DNA of 53,655 bases from a virus. Positions 1 through 9,147 of this stretch are shown here, in pieces. Numbering within the stretch: position 1 is the stretch's first letter; each line of letters opens with the position of its first letter. The stretch is from IMG/VR virus record IMGVR_UViG_3300017971_000063, positions 1-53,655 of that record; one strand, 5' to 3'. Both the position numbers and the translations under genes were made by a program. The notes under the pieces were generated by a model. The model did no database searches. It was given only the letters and a program-made list of their open reading frames with translations, and was not told where the DNA came from.

Positions 1-1547
1 AGGACAAGAAGGTCGACGAGGCCGTCGATATGTTACAATCCATGCTCACCGCCTACGCCGCCGGAAAGAACGGCAAGACCGACGACGGCGCGAGCAAGGA
101 ATCGGACGATGACGCGACGGCCGTGCCGAAAGCGGAGCCGAAGAAGGACGACGAACCCGCCGCCGAACCGAAGAAGGACGGCGAACCCGCGAAAGACCCG
201 GAGAAGGTCGCCGAGGCGATCGCCGAGAAGAAAGTCAAGAAGCTCCGATGCGAGATGAAGCTCGAACGCCGCCTCAACTCGTGCAAGCTTCCCGAACTTT
301 CGAAGAAGCGGATCGCGAAGATGTTCGAGTCGCGGATTTTCGAATCCGCCGAACTCGATCAGGCGATCGCGGACGAGAAAGACTATCTCGCGGCGCTCGA
401 CAAGAGCGGCGAGGTCGTCGGTCTCGGGGAATCCGCGAGCGTCACGCTCGACGAGAGCGATCGGCGTCAACGCGCTTTCGACCTCATGATCGGCTACGAG
501 CCGACCGAGGAAGAGAAGAGCGACTACGCCGGGATCACGCCGTTCGAGGGACTCCGGCAAGCATACGAGTCTTTCACCGGCGACAAGCAGGTCCGGGGGA
601 AACTCTCGGAGTCGCGGATTCGCGAAGGCGCGACGACCTCCGACTTCCCCTACACGCTCGGAACTTCGATGTACCGGAAGATGGTACGCGAATACGGGCG
701 TGTCAAGCCGGGGTGGAAACCCTTCGTGTCGATCGAGCGCCTTGACAACTTCAAGACGCAAGAGTTGATTCGGTGGGGCGGGTTGAACGACCTCGCGGCA
801 GTCGCGGAAGCGGCGGCATATACGGAGTTTACGACTCCGTCCGAGGAACGCGCGACCTACAACGCCGCGAAGAAGGGCCGGATTTTCAAGATCACGCGCG
901 AGATGATCTTGAACGACGACCTCCGGCAACTCCGCAAGATTCCCGTCATGATCGCCCGGGCCGCACAACGGACCCTCGATCAGTTCGTTTGGGACCTCGT
1001 GACGAACTACACGACGGCGGGAGGGATCAACGGCGGGACCGTCTACACCGGCGGCGCGCTCTACACGAGCGGTCAAGGGAACCTCGGTTCGACCGCGCTC
1101 GGGTACGACGCAGTCAACACGGCGATCGACGCGATGATGCAGTTCACCGAGGCGGATTCCTCGGAAGTTCTCGGGATCATGCCGAAGTATCTCGTCCATC
1201 CGATCGGTCTCCGGTCGACGGTCATGTCGCTCCTCGAAAGCAAGTGGAAACCCGGGGCGACGAACGAGGAGAACAACACTCTTTACAAGGCACTCGAACC
1301 GATCATCGTTCCCGGCTTCCTCCGGGACTCGAACAACTGGTTCGTGATCGCCGATCCCGCGACGTGCGAAACGATCGAGATCGGTTTCGTGAACGGGCGG
1401 GAGACTCCGGAAATCCTGCTTCAAGACGGCCCGACGAACGGTGAGGTGTTCACGAACGACATCATCACCTACAAGGTCCGTCACGAGTACGGCGGAGCAC
1501 AAGCCGACTATCGGGGCTTCTACGGCTCGATCGTCGCCGGTTCGTAA
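1..1547 (+). CDS. Major capsid protein, 3' part of protease-capsid fusion (continues from 52734)
   Basis: This is the carboxy-terminal part of a gene that begins at 52734 and crosses the circular junction. The reading frame is already open at base 3 and continues from the frame at the window end, giving a 781-aa fusion. The first ~180 residues here are charged (Glu, Lys, Asp, Pro), like a scaffold or delta domain. From about base 640 the sequence looks like an HK97-fold capsid subunit: an SMYRKMV segment, a glycine/tyrosine-rich middle, and an ADYRGFYGSIVAG end. It would form the head shell. A strong terminator follows directly. The capsid role is inferred from length, position after the protease and overall resemblance. 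The ATG at base 30 is internal and is not the start. Confidence 0.9.
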   Translation, partial: DKKVDEAVDMLQSMLTAYAAGKNGKTDDGASKESDDDATAVPKAEPKKDDEPAAEPKKDGEPAKDPEKVAEAIAEKKVKKLRCEMKLERRLNSCKLPELSKKRIAKMFESRIFESAELDQAIADEKDYLAALDKSGEVVGLGESASVTLDESDRRQRAFDLMIGYEPTEEEKSDYAGITPFEGLRQAYESFTGDKQVRGKLSESRIREGATTSDFPYTLGTSMYRKMVREYGRVKPGWKPFVSIERLDNFKTQELIRWGGLNDLAAVAEAAAYTEFTTPSEERATYNAAKKGRIFKITREMILNDDLRQLRKIPVMIARAAQRTLDQFVWDLVTNYTTAGGINGGTVYTGGALYTSGQGNLGSTALGYDAVNTAIDAMMQFTEADSSEVLGIMPKYLVHPIGLRSTVMSLLESKWKPGATNEENNTLYKALEPIIVPGFLRDSNNWFVIADPATCETIEIGFVNGRETPEILLQDGPTNGEVFTNDIITYKVRHEYGGAQADYRGFYGSIVAGS

Positions 1548-1575
1548 AGAACCGAGATCGTGGAGAGTTGAAATC

Positions 1576-1609
1576 AAAGGGGAGAGTTTCGCGACTCTCC
1601 CCTTTTCTT
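1576..1609 (+). terminator. Rho-independent terminator after the capsid gene
   Basis: A 12-bp perfect stem (AAAGGGGAGAGT at 1576-1587 pairing with ACTCTCCCCTTT at 1594-1605) has a 6-nt loop and is followed by a T-rich run. It sits between the capsid stop codon and the connector gene, so it probably limits transcription of the tail genes relative to capsid. Confidence 0.85.
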
Positions 1610-1630
1610 GAACTCTCGACGGAGTAAACA

Positions 1631-2305
1631 ATGAGCGATGTCTCAACCTTTCGAACGATCGTCAACTCGTTATTGAAGGGCGACGAAGTCCTCGATAACG
1701 ACGACAAGGATCGAAACATTCAACGAGCCGTCGAAGAATATCAACGACGGCGTCCGCTTCGAAAAACGGTTCAGCTCACGGGAGACGGAACGAGATTCTT
1801 CTCGGTCCCTTCGGATTGGAAGGAAGGGTTTTCATTCGTCCCGAAGGAGTTCGTCGAATATCCGCTCGGAGAACAGCCGTCGACCTACATCGATGAGAAC
1901 TACGTCCGCTTGAAGAATACGCCGTCCGGGATTCAATTCGAGTTTACCGAAGGAACGTATCCCGCGAACGGCGACAATTTCTATTTCACATACTACACGA
2001 TACATACCGTCGGCGCTTCAAGTTCGACGGTTTACGCGCAGGACGAACGCGCGGTCGCGACGCTCGCGGCGTCGTATTGTTGCGAATCACTCGCCGCGTA
2101 TTACGGCAAAACAATGGACTCTACAATCGCGGCGGACGCCGTCGCCTACCGTGACAAGGCGGCGCGCTATCTCGAACTTTCCGAAGATTACAAAGAGGAT
2201 TTCGAAGAAGCGGTCCCGGATACCGGCGACACCGAGATGGGGGATCACGACGTCACGACGTCGATCGGGACTCAAACCATGTTTCACGAACGATACAGGA
2301 GATAG
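1631..2305 (+). CDS. Head-tail connector / neck-like protein
   Basis: A 224-aa protein that starts at ATG just after the capsid terminator. It opens with a helical segment rich in charged residues (LLKGDEVLDNDDKDRNIQRAV), followed by beta-rich sequence and a helical end containing an Ala/Tyr-rich stretch. Size and position directly after the capsid gene match head-completion or adaptor proteins of siphoviruses (gp6/gp15-type), which dock onto the portal. I recognise no diagnostic motif, so the role rests on synteny. An alternative is a neck or decoration-anchoring protein. Confidence 0.55.
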   Translation: MSDVSTFRTIVNSLLKGDEVLDNDDKDRNIQRAVEEYQRRRPLRKTVQLTGDGTRFFSVPSDWKEGFSFVPKEFVEYPLGEQPSTYIDENYVRLKNTPSGIQFEFTEGTYPANGDNFYFTYYTIHTVGASSSTVYAQDERAVATLAASYCCESLAAYYGKTMDSTIAADAVAYRDKAARYLELSEDYKEDFEEAVPDTGDTEMGDHDVTTSIGTQTMFHERYRR

Positions 2306-2308
2306 ACG

Positions 2309-2653
2309 ATGAGACAAACACTTCATTCGACCGTCGACGTCGCGCTTTCGTCGGCGGCAAGAACGGCGAGCGCAACGTCAAACGTTTTCAAGGTCGAAGG
2401 GGCCGAAACGTTAATGATGTTCCTCGACATCACCGCGAAGTCGGGGAGTCCGACGCTCGACGTCAAGCTTCAAACGTCGCCGGATCAGGTTCAATGGTTC
2501 GACGCCTCGGCGTTCCCGCAACAAACAGATGTTTTCGCCGACTACAACGCGCTCACGTTGAGACAGTACGGAAAGTACGTTCGAGTCGTAGGGACGTTCG
2601 GCGGTTCGGGTTCGATCACCTACTCGGTGAAGCTCGAACGAAAGGAGAGATAA
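2309..2653 (+). CDS. Small beta-rich virion protein
   Basis: A 114-aa protein starting 3 nt after the connector stop. It is mostly short beta strands with Ser/Thr/Gly, as in a jelly-roll or immunoglobulin-like sandwich: it opens MRQTLHSTVDVALSSAARTA and has central VKLQTSPDQVQWFDAS and terminal YSVKLERK strands. Such proteins in this position usually decorate the head or the base of fibres. No family is recognised with certainty. It is co-translated with the repeat-rich gene that starts 2 nt downstream. Confidence 0.5.
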   Translation: MRQTLHSTVDVALSSAARTASATSNVFKVEGAETLMMFLDITAKSGSPTLDVKLQTSPDQVQWFDASAFPQQTDVFADYNALTLRQYGKYVRVVGTFGGSGSITYSVKLERKER

Positions 2654-2654
2654 C

Positions 2655-3650
2655 ATGCCCGATCAAAAAGTAAAAGGACAGCCGGTCGCGATCGTCGACG
2701 TCGAAGGCGATCCGGTTGATATAATTGCCGGGAAACTTCAAGTCGGAGCGACGTTCGCCGCCGGATCGACGGTCGGACTTGACAACGTCGGCGGAACTCA
2801 AATCAATCCGGCGACGGAGGACACGCTCGCCGCCATGAGCGCGAAACTCCCGGCGACGCTCGGACAGACAACCGCCGCCGCTTCAATCTCGATCGTCGAG
2901 GCGTCGGACTCCGGACTCGGGACCGAGGCGACTCTCGCTTCGATCCTCGCGAAAATTATCGCGGCTCCGGCGACCGAGGCGACGCTCGCTTCGGTCCTCG
3001 CGGATACGACGGCGATCCTCGCGAAGTTGATCGCCGATCCCGCAACGGAAGCGACACTCGCGGCGCAGTCGGCGAAGTTACCGGCAACGCTCGGACAGAA
3101 AGCCGGGGCCGCGTCGCTGTCAATCATTGAGGCGTCGGATTCAGGTCTCGCGCAAGAAAGCGGAGGGAACCTCGACACGATCGCGGCGGACACGACTTCG
3201 ATTGACGGGAAAGTCCCTTCCGATCCCGCGAAGGAATCCGGGAAGTTATCCGACATTGACGGGAAGCTTCCGGCGACGATCGGACAGAAAGCGAAGGCCG
3301 CGTCGCTCGCGGTGACGCTCGCGTCCGACGAGGATGCGATTGAGTCGAAGGCGCAGGACGGAGCCGGTAACGCGCTCACGTCGAATAATTGGATGGGTCG
3401 CGGAGAAGCGCAGTCGATCGACGTCAACGTCCGAACCGGACCGAATATGTCGACCGTGATCGTCCTCGTTCAAGCCGGAGACGTCGGCGCTGATTACGTC
3501 GCCGGAAGTGTCGGACAGGTCAAGACCATGAAGGAATATCCGACCGGCGCGTCGGGCGGGACGAACGCGAAGTTGACGACATTCAAATATGCGGACGCGG
3601 CAGGAGCGACGGTCCCGACTTCGATCGTCGAAACGACGACGACCGTCTAA
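2655..3650 (+). CDS. Repeat-rich virion fibre-like protein
   Basis: A 331-aa protein with tandem Ala/Thr/Leu-rich repeats built on PATEATLASVLADTTAILAK and LPATLGQKAGAASLSIIEAS units between about residues 50 and 220. They probably form an extended or trimeric fibre shaft. The ~110-residue carboxy-terminal part is non-repetitive, beta-rich and contains RTGPNMSTVIVLVQAGDVG, and is likely a globular tip. The start has an AAGGAGAG ribosome site. It lies between the connector and the beta-helix protein, so it is probably a structural appendage. The exact location (head fibre, neck whisker or tail) is not known. Confidence 0.6.
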   Translation: MPDQKVKGQPVAIVDVEGDPVDIIAGKLQVGATFAAGSTVGLDNVGGTQINPATEDTLAAMSAKLPATLGQTTAAASISIVEASDSGLGTEATLASILAKIIAAPATEATLASVLADTTAILAKLIADPATEATLAAQSAKLPATLGQKAGAASLSIIEASDSGLAQESGGNLDTIAADTTSIDGKVPSDPAKESGKLSDIDGKLPATIGQKAKAASLAVTLASDEDAIESKAQDGAGNALTSNNWMGRGEAQSIDVNVRTGPNMSTVIVLVQAGDVGADYVAGSVGQVKTMKEYPTGASGGTNAKLTTFKYADAAGATVPTSIVETTTTV

Positions 3651-3662
3651 CAGGAGCGAACA

Positions 3663-5852
3663 ATGAATTTGATCGCGATGATAAAAGCATTCGCCGGGAA
3701 TGTCTACGGACCGGCGTCCGGAACCGATAATCAAATCGTTCGCCTCGACGGGACGAGCGGGAAGAAGATTCAGGGAACGACCGGACTCACCGCCGACGAT
3801 TCCGGGAATCTCACCGCGAACGCTTTCCTCGGTGACGGATCGGACTTGACGAATATCGGAGAAGGCGCCGAGACAGTCTTGACGCTTCTCGCGAAGGTCA
3901 ACGAGGCGGCGGGAATCTCGATCGGACAGGCCGTCTATATTTCCGGCGCGACCGGACAATTCCCGCAAGTGTCATTGACGGACAACACGAACTCGGCGAA
4001 ATACGAATGGGTTGGTCTCGCGGCGGAGACGAAGGCGAACAGTCAAAATATTTTGATCCGCATTCGCGGGATCGTTCAAGGAATGGACACGTCACAAGGC
4101 GGATCGTGGTCCGACGGCGACAAGCTCTACTTGACGACGGGCGGAAACTTGACGAACGTCCGTCCGACTTCCGGGACCGTTCAACACGTCGGTCATGTCG
4201 CATACGCTCACGCTTCACAAGGGAAGATTCACGTCGCGATTCACAACGAGAATTACATCGCGGCGGCGGCGAGCGAGGACATTGATCTTCGAATGGGAGA
4301 CGCGGCGGGAGCGACAAAGGTCGCGTTCGAGGACTACGCCGACAACGAGATCGGATCGGTCGACTCAAACGGAAACGCGACGTTCGAGACCGTTCAAGTC
4401 AACGGACGAAAAGTCATGCCGAAAACGCTCGACACCGCCGGGATCAACGCGGCGATCGACGCGCTTGGCGCGACCGGCGGCGAACTCTATCTCCCGCCGG
4501 GAGACTACGACATCACGGCGGCATCGCCGATTGACTACGATCGAACGAAGGTCAAGGGCGGAGGTTCGGGAACAAGAATCCTTTGTACCGGTCGGCTCGT
4601 TTTCGACGCCTCGGCGGGAACACTTTCCGAGGGAGACACCGTCACCGGAAGTATTGGAGCAGGGACGGCGGTCGTCGTCAAGATTGACTACACGAACGGC
4701 ATCCTTTGGTACAACGAAAGGAGCGGAACCGATTTCGTCGACGACGAAGTTCTTTCGTCCGGAGGAAACACGGTCACGGTCAACGGCTCACCGACGGACG
4801 GAACCGGATTTCTCAATATCGGATCAATGAATGACGTTGAAGTTTCCGATCTCATGATCATCGGCGGATCGTCCGATCAATCCGGGACGGCGATCGCAGT
4901 CAACGGCGGCGATCGTCCCTCGATTCACGATATAATTTTTAAGGAACCGAACGGATATGTCGTTGATTTTCAGAACTCGGAGAGCTTCAAGTTCAAGAAC
5001 AACACGCTCAACAAAACGATCGCGAACGCTTCTGTCAACGTGAGATTCAGTTCTGATACGAATTGTTTCGGAGTGATCGAGGGGAACGTCCTTCGACATT
5101 CCGGTCTCGGAGACGTGATCGTATTGGATTCCGAATCGCATTATGTTGTCGTCGCGGATAACACGATCGAGGGCGGTCGGTGGCCGATCTGGGCGCAAGG
5201 CGATCATGCGGTGATCTCAAATAATAATTGTTATAACTCGAACAATGCGATCACCGTCGAGGGCGATCATTGCGTCGTTGAAGGGAACACGAACGACTCG
5301 GACGCGAACGAAGGAATCAAGATCACCGGTTCGCATTGCACCGTCTCCGACAACGTTCTCTTTAATTGCGGGAAATATGCGATCTATGTCACGGGAGCGG
5401 GGGCGACGTATTGCGCGATCACGGGAAACACGATCTACGATACCGGCGCGACTTATTCCGACATCCTTGTCTCCGGCGGCGCTCACTTCGCATCGATTGT
5501 CGGGAACGTTTGCCACGGTGACGAGGTCGGAACGGCGGGATATTCTGGAATTTCGGTCTCGTCGTCGAATCACGTCTTGATCGACGGGAATATTTGTGAC
5601 AATCATAACACGACGGGAATCGAGATCGCGAACTCCGCCGACGTCATGCTCGGTCACAATAACGTTGAGTCGGAGTCGACGCCTTACACGCTCACGAGTC
5701 CGACCGATCTTCAAGAGACCGTCTTGATCGATGGTCGCACAGCACCGGCGGCGACCGTTGGACTCGTGAAGCTCTTCGTCGATTCCGCCGACGGTGATTT
5801 GAAAGTGATCTTCGGAGACGGGACGACGAAAACGATCGTCACCGATGCGTGA
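3663..5852 (+). CDS. Right-handed beta-helix tail spike / fibre
   Basis: A 729-aa protein. The amino-terminal ~200 residues are fibre-like (DGTSGKKIQGTTGLTADDSG, SDLTNIG). Residues ~250-690 have the pectate-lyase-type start (IDALGATGGELYLPPGDYDI) followed by short repeated strands with N-N-x-I and G-N-x-I/C signatures, typical of a parallel beta-helix. A carboxy-terminal LFVDSADGDLKVIFGDG segment resembles trimerisation tails of phage fibres. These proteins bind, and often cleave, host surface polysaccharide. No catalytic residues can be assigned by eye. It belongs to the same transcriptional run as the gene before it. Confidence 0.75.
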   Translation: MNLIAMIKAFAGNVYGPASGTDNQIVRLDGTSGKKIQGTTGLTADDSGNLTANAFLGDGSDLTNIGEGAETVLTLLAKVNEAAGISIGQAVYISGATGQFPQVSLTDNTNSAKYEWVGLAAETKANSQNILIRIRGIVQGMDTSQGGSWSDGDKLYLTTGGNLTNVRPTSGTVQHVGHVAYAHASQGKIHVAIHNENYIAAAASEDIDLRMGDAAGATKVAFEDYADNEIGSVDSNGNATFETVQVNGRKVMPKTLDTAGINAAIDALGATGGELYLPPGDYDITAASPIDYDRTKVKGGGSGTRILCTGRLVFDASAGTLSEGDTVTGSIGAGTAVVVKIDYTNGILWYNERSGTDFVDDEVLSSGGNTVTVNGSPTDGTGFLNIGSMNDVEVSDLMIIGGSSDQSGTAIAVNGGDRPSIHDIIFKEPNGYVVDFQNSESFKFKNNTLNKTIANASVNVRFSSDTNCFGVIEGNVLRHSGLGDVIVLDSESHYVVVADNTIEGGRWPIWAQGDHAVISNNNCYNSNNAITVEGDHCVVEGNTNDSDANEGIKITGSHCTVSDNVLFNCGKYAIYVTGAGATYCAITGNTIYDTGATYSDILVSGGAHFASIVGNVCHGDEVGTAGYSGISVSSSNHVLIDGNICDNHNTTGIEIANSADVMLGHNNVESESTPYTLTSPTDLQETVLIDGRTAPAATVGLVKLFVDSADGDLKVIFGDGTTKTIVTDA

Positions 5853-5867
5853 GAAATAGAGGGGAGG

Positions 5868-6359
5868 ATGCTCCGACTCGAAGTCACGATCCCGAGGACG
5901 AAGCTTCACGACGACGCGAAGGCGGAGAAGGTTTTCAAGGACAACTTGAAGGCCGCGATCACAGAAGCGTCGACGGTGGCATGGGAAGCGATCGTCGTCA
6001 AGGCGCCGAGGGTCACAGGACGGCTCGCGACTTCAATCGAGTTGAAGATCATCGAGACCTCGGACGGAACGAACGCGAGGATCGGAACTTCGCTCCTCTA
6101 TTTCCTTCCGGTCGAACTCGGACAAAAGCCGCATTGGGCGCCGGTCGAGCCGTTTATATTGTGGGCGAAGCGGAAGTTCGGCGCGACCGAGGAGCAAGCG
6201 GAGCGGATCGGATACGCGGTTCGAGCGTCGGTCCGGAAGAAAGGGACGAAGGGGAAACACTTCACGAAGAACGCGATCCTCTTCTCGCTCGAACGGATTG
6301 AAAAGATTCTTGAAGGCGCCGGAATCAAGGTCGTCGGTGGATTATTGGAGAGTCAATGA
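5868..6359 (+). CDS. HK97 gp10-like tail-completion protein
   Basis: A 163-aa protein whose ATG follows AGGGGAGG. It contains the pattern typical of the HK97 gp10-like family: an amphipathic helix, the segment KAPRVTGRLATSIELK, a PVELGQKPHWAP segment and a carboxy-terminal Lys-rich helix. Family members sit at the head-tail joint and help attach tail to head. It overlaps the next gene by 4 nt (ATGA). Confidence in the family is good; the precise joint position is inferred. Confidence 0.75.
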   Translation: MLRLEVTIPRTKLHDDAKAEKVFKDNLKAAITEASTVAWEAIVVKAPRVTGRLATSIELKIIETSDGTNARIGTSLLYFLPVELGQKPHWAPVEPFILWAKRKFGATEEQAERIGYAVRASVRKKGTKGKHFTKNAILFSLERIEKILEGAGIKVVGGLLESQ

Positions 6360-6808
6360 GCGTTGCAACGACACGCGCGAAGTTGAAAACGGAACTCGAA
6401 GCGGTTTCGGGAATCGGAACCGTTCACGACTACGTCCGATGGTCGACGAATTGGTCGGACTACGTCGCAAAATTCAAGTCGGGAGGGAAGATCAACGCCG
6501 CATGGATTGAATATCGAACGGACGTCGGCGATCGCGAGACGATCGCGAACGCAACGGTCCGGAACAGGAGGTTCAAGATATTCATGATCATGTCGCTCGA
6601 CGATTCGGCGGCAACTCAAAAGACTTTCGACGAGTTGATCGACCGAGTCTTGACGGCAATGAGTCCGGGCGACGAACACTTCGAGTTGACGGTCCAGAAA
6701 GCCGAACCCGCCGAACTCGTTGACAACTCAATGCTCATGCACGGCGAGACACTCGTCCACAAGGCGGAGATCGACGTCGTAGTTCAGGATATAATCGACG
6801 ATGAATAA
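6356..6808 (+). CDS. Tail terminator-like protein
   Basis: A 150-aa protein that overlaps the gp10-like gene by ATGA. It has an amino-terminal helix, central strands (RFKIFMIMSLDDS) and a final strand pair (LVHKAEIDVVVQDI). This alpha/beta layout, the length and the location between gp10 and tail tube match siphovirus tail-terminator proteins (lambda U-like), which cap the growing tail tube. The call depends on synteny rather than on a motif. Confidence 0.6.
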   Translation: MSVATTRAKLKTELEAVSGIGTVHDYVRWSTNWSDYVAKFKSGGKINAAWIEYRTDVGDRETIANATVRNRRFKIFMIMSLDDSAATQKTFDELIDRVLTAMSPGDEHFELTVQKAEPAELVDNSMLMHGETLVHKAEIDVVVQDIIDDE

Positions 6809-8069
6809 CGGTCACTATATATATTTTAACGGACCCGAGAAGAAGGCGATCGAGAAGATGGTCGGCAAGGAGACCGTTCGATTCGCGCGGTTCGTGCCGA
6901 CTCCCGTCACCGAGAAGATCGCGAAATTCTTCGCGTCTCATTACAGATTCGCGAAGGTCGATGGCGATCCGATCGAGTTCGCGAAGAAGAACGGAACCTA
7001 CAAGACCGAGAGAATCGTGATCGAGACGAACACGTCGATGGGCGACACGATCCTTTCGCTTCCCGCGATCAACGAGTTCGCGAAAAAATATTCGTGGTAT
7101 AAAATAACGATGTGCGGACACCCACGAAACGAGGGACTCGTCCGCGATCTTCCGTTCGTCGACGAATACCTTTCGACTTGGGAATTTCACCCCTACCGAC
7201 AACGCTATCCGTTCGCGCGATATATCAAGTTGAAGGACTTCGCCGAGGTCTCTCCGCTTCGCGACAAGATTCACCGCTCGGAGATTTACGCTCGCAAGCT
7301 CGGCGTCAGGATCACGAAGGCGTCGGTCCCGCGTCTCCGACCGAATCCGAAGCTCGCGGAAGGGTTCGGGATTCCCTTCCGGGAAGGCGCGAAGTTCATT
7401 ATCGTTCAGGTCCGATCGGTTTCGGCGCTCCGATCGTGGGACATGGGATGGAGAGCGGATCGGCAATTCCCGAAGGCGACGTTCTTGATCCACATGCTCG
7501 CGAACAACGGCTACAACGTGATCGTGACGGACGTCGAGCGCCTCGATCAATTCAGAGGCGAGCGGATTTTCAACATCACCGGACGGACGAGGACGCCGGA
7601 GGAACTCGCGGCGATCGCGGAGCGGTGCGACGCCTCGGTCACTTGCGGAGATTCCGGATTGATTCATGTCACGGCATCGGTCGGTTGTCCTTCTCTCGGA
7701 ATCTACGGACCGATCGCCTCGAAGAATCGGCTCGCGTTCTACTCGGCGCCGACGATCGCGCTCACGAAGCCGATCGATTGCTCGCCTTGCGAGGAGCACA
7801 CCGGAGGTTGTAAACGACCATGCATGAATTTCTCGGTCGAAGAAGTATATAAAAAGGTCGCCGAACTCGTCGACCTGAAAAAAACGGAGGCGAAACAATG
7901 TTCAGTTCAAAGGACAAGGAAGCTTTCTTCCTCGGAGACCTCGATCTCTACATCGACGGAGACACGAGTCCCTCGGCCTACACGCGAGCCGAAAAAGGAA
8001 TCTCGTTCTCGGCGGAGTTCGCGGAGTTCCTCGAAGGAATCCCGCAAGTTCTCGTCCGCAAGGACTTGA
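6801..8069 (+). CDS. Glycosyltransferase family 9-like (heptosyltransferase-like) protein in the tail operon
   Basis: A 422-aa reading frame; about the first 365 residues look like a real enzyme. Features of GT9/ADP-heptosyltransferase-like proteins are an amino-terminal Rossmann start IETNTSMGDTILSLPAINEF, a second Rossmann domain with IIVQVRSVSALRSW and VIVTDVERLDQF, and the nucleotide-sugar segment ASVTCGDSGLIHVTASVGCP. A Cys cluster follows (CSPCEEHTGGCKRPCM). The last ~57 residues read the tail-tube gene out of frame and are Ser/Arg-rich, so they are probably not functional. It is inserted between tail terminator and tail tube. It may modify a virion protein or a host surface glycan; the substrate is unknown. 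Confidence 0.75.
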   Translation: MNNGHYIYFNGPEKKAIEKMVGKETVRFARFVPTPVTEKIAKFFASHYRFAKVDGDPIEFAKKNGTYKTERIVIETNTSMGDTILSLPAINEFAKKYSWYKITMCGHPRNEGLVRDLPFVDEYLSTWEFHPYRQRYPFARYIKLKDFAEVSPLRDKIHRSEIYARKLGVRITKASVPRLRPNPKLAEGFGIPFREGAKFIIVQVRSVSALRSWDMGWRADRQFPKATFLIHMLANNGYNVIVTDVERLDQFRGERIFNITGRTRTPEELAAIAERCDASVTCGDSGLIHVTASVGCPSLGIYGPIASKNRLAFYSAPTIALTKPIDCSPCEEHTGGCKRPCMNFSVEEVYKKVAELVDLKKTEAKQCSVQRTRKLSSSETSISTSTETRVPRPTREPKKESRSRRSSRSSSKESRKFSSART

Positions 8070-8422
8070 TCCGGTTCGGTCTCTCGATCTCGTTCGAGGT
8101 CATGCAATGGACGGCGAAACTCCTCAACCTCGCGAGAGGCGGAGAACTCGTCACGTCCGGCGCCGACTACGACTTCAACTACTTCGGGACCGACTACCCG
8201 GACCCGCCCGTCGTTGAGTTCCGGTTCGTCGGAGAACTGCGATCCGGAAACTCGGTCGAGTTCGTGATCCCGCAAGGGAAGGTGTCAGAGATGGGGGAAA
8301 TCCCGACCGGCGGGACCGACTACGCCGGGATTCCGATGGTAGTCGAGGCGCAGAAGGACGAGAGCGAATCCGACGAGAGCCGGAACCTCGGTTACTTCAA
8401 GATCGCGAAAACTGCGAGCTAA
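7898..8422 (+). CDS. Major tail tube protein
   Basis: A 174-aa protein starting at ATG after ACGGAGGCGAAACA. The composition is acidic, beta-rich and without repeats, with segments FLGDLDLYIDGDTSPSAY and PPVVEFRFVGELRSGNSVEF, as expected of a tail-tube beta-barrel. It lies directly before the frameshifted chaperone and tape-measure genes, the canonical order tube - chaperone - tape measure. It overlaps the end of the glycosyltransferase frame by 172 nt. The call is mainly by synteny, size and fold-like pattern. Confidence 0.7.
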   Translation: MFSSKDKEAFFLGDLDLYIDGDTSPSAYTRAEKGISFSAEFAEFLEGIPQVLVRKDLIRFGLSISFEVMQWTAKLLNLARGGELVTSGADYDFNYFGTDYPDPPVVEFRFVGELRSGNSVEFVIPQGKVSEMGEIPTGGTDYAGIPMVVEAQKDESESDESRNLGYFKIAKTAS

Positions 8423-8442
8423 CCTCGCAAGCGAGATCAACC

Positions 8443-9147
8443 ATGCTTCGAGTCGAGATTGAGGACACCGACATTCTCAACGAGCGACCGATCGAATTGA
8501 CGATCGGACCGAGGAAGAAGAAGATCGTTCTTCGATACCTTTCGCCGTCGGAATATTTCGATCGATTCGTTCCCGACTTCACGGCATGGTTGATCTCGTT
8601 CGGCGGGTTGATCGGGAACCTCGCGTTCCCGGATTCCGAAAAGGAATGGAAGGACCCGAAAGTCCTCGAAGCGTTCCGCCGGAATCTCCTCGCGCGGTTT
8701 CAGTCGAAGAAGCTTCGGACTTCCTATCTCCGGATATTGAAGCGCGCCGGGGTTCTCAAAATGTCGGTCCGATATTTCGAGAAATACGCGACCGTCGTCG
8801 ACCTCGTGCGAATCTTCGTCATGGTTTATCGCTTCAACGTCGATGGGTATAAAAAAAAAGTCCTGTCGCTTCTTCAAGAGATTCAGGATCGGGGTTCGTC
8901 GACTTCTACGCGGAAGTCGTCAAGCGAGGATGGGTTCAGGGTCGGGCAAGTCGAGAAGTTACGTCCGCGCTTCCGCGTATTGACGAACTCACCGTCCCGC
9001 TCGTCAAAATCAATCTCCTCTTCCGGCGAGAAAAAGAAGCCGCGTATCGAGCCGAAAAAGAAGCGAAGCGACGAGCCGACGAAGCAAGACGAAAAGCCGA
9101 AGCAGGATCAAGAGGTCGAGGTCGTAGGAATTGGAGAAGTCGGATAA
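8443..9147 (+). CDS. Tail assembly chaperone, unshifted (G-like) product
   Basis: A 234-aa zero-frame product directly upstream of the tape measure. Residues 1-139 are a compact, helical, chaperone-like domain (AGVLKMSVRYFEKYATVVDL near its end). At codons 137-139 it reaches nine consecutive A residues. After this the zero frame turns into low-complexity Ser/Lys/Arg/Glu sequence, which looks like an out-of-phase reading of the true downstream coding frame. In lambda-like phages the G product is the abundant unshifted chaperone that binds the tape measure. Here it lacks the usual early stop. Confidence 0.7.
   Translation: MLRVEIEDTDILNERPIELTIGPRKKKIVLRYLSPSEYFDRFVPDFTAWLISFGGLIGNLAFPDSEKEWKDPKVLEAFRRNLLARFQSKKLRTSYLRILKRAGVLKMSVRYFEKYATVVDLVRIFVMVYRFNVDGYKKKVLSLLQEIQDRGSSTSTRKSSSEDGFRVGQVEKLRPRFRVLTNSPSRSSKSISSSGEKKKPRIEPKKKRSDEPTKQDEKPKQDQEVEVVGIGEVG

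Noticed and set aside
1-123. True terminal direct repeat of a linear genome
   Set aside because: The repeat is only 123 bases, lies inside a single continuing gene and has no packaging-site features, so assembly overlap of a circular map is simpler. It cannot be fully excluded without end mapping.
33-1646. Long open frame on the - strand opposite the capsid gene
   Set aside because: No ribosome site, antisense to a clear capsid gene, and the sequence is Arg/Leu/Val-rich shadow text caused by strong codon bias. The same applies to 6735-7898 and 45313-46800 antisense frames.
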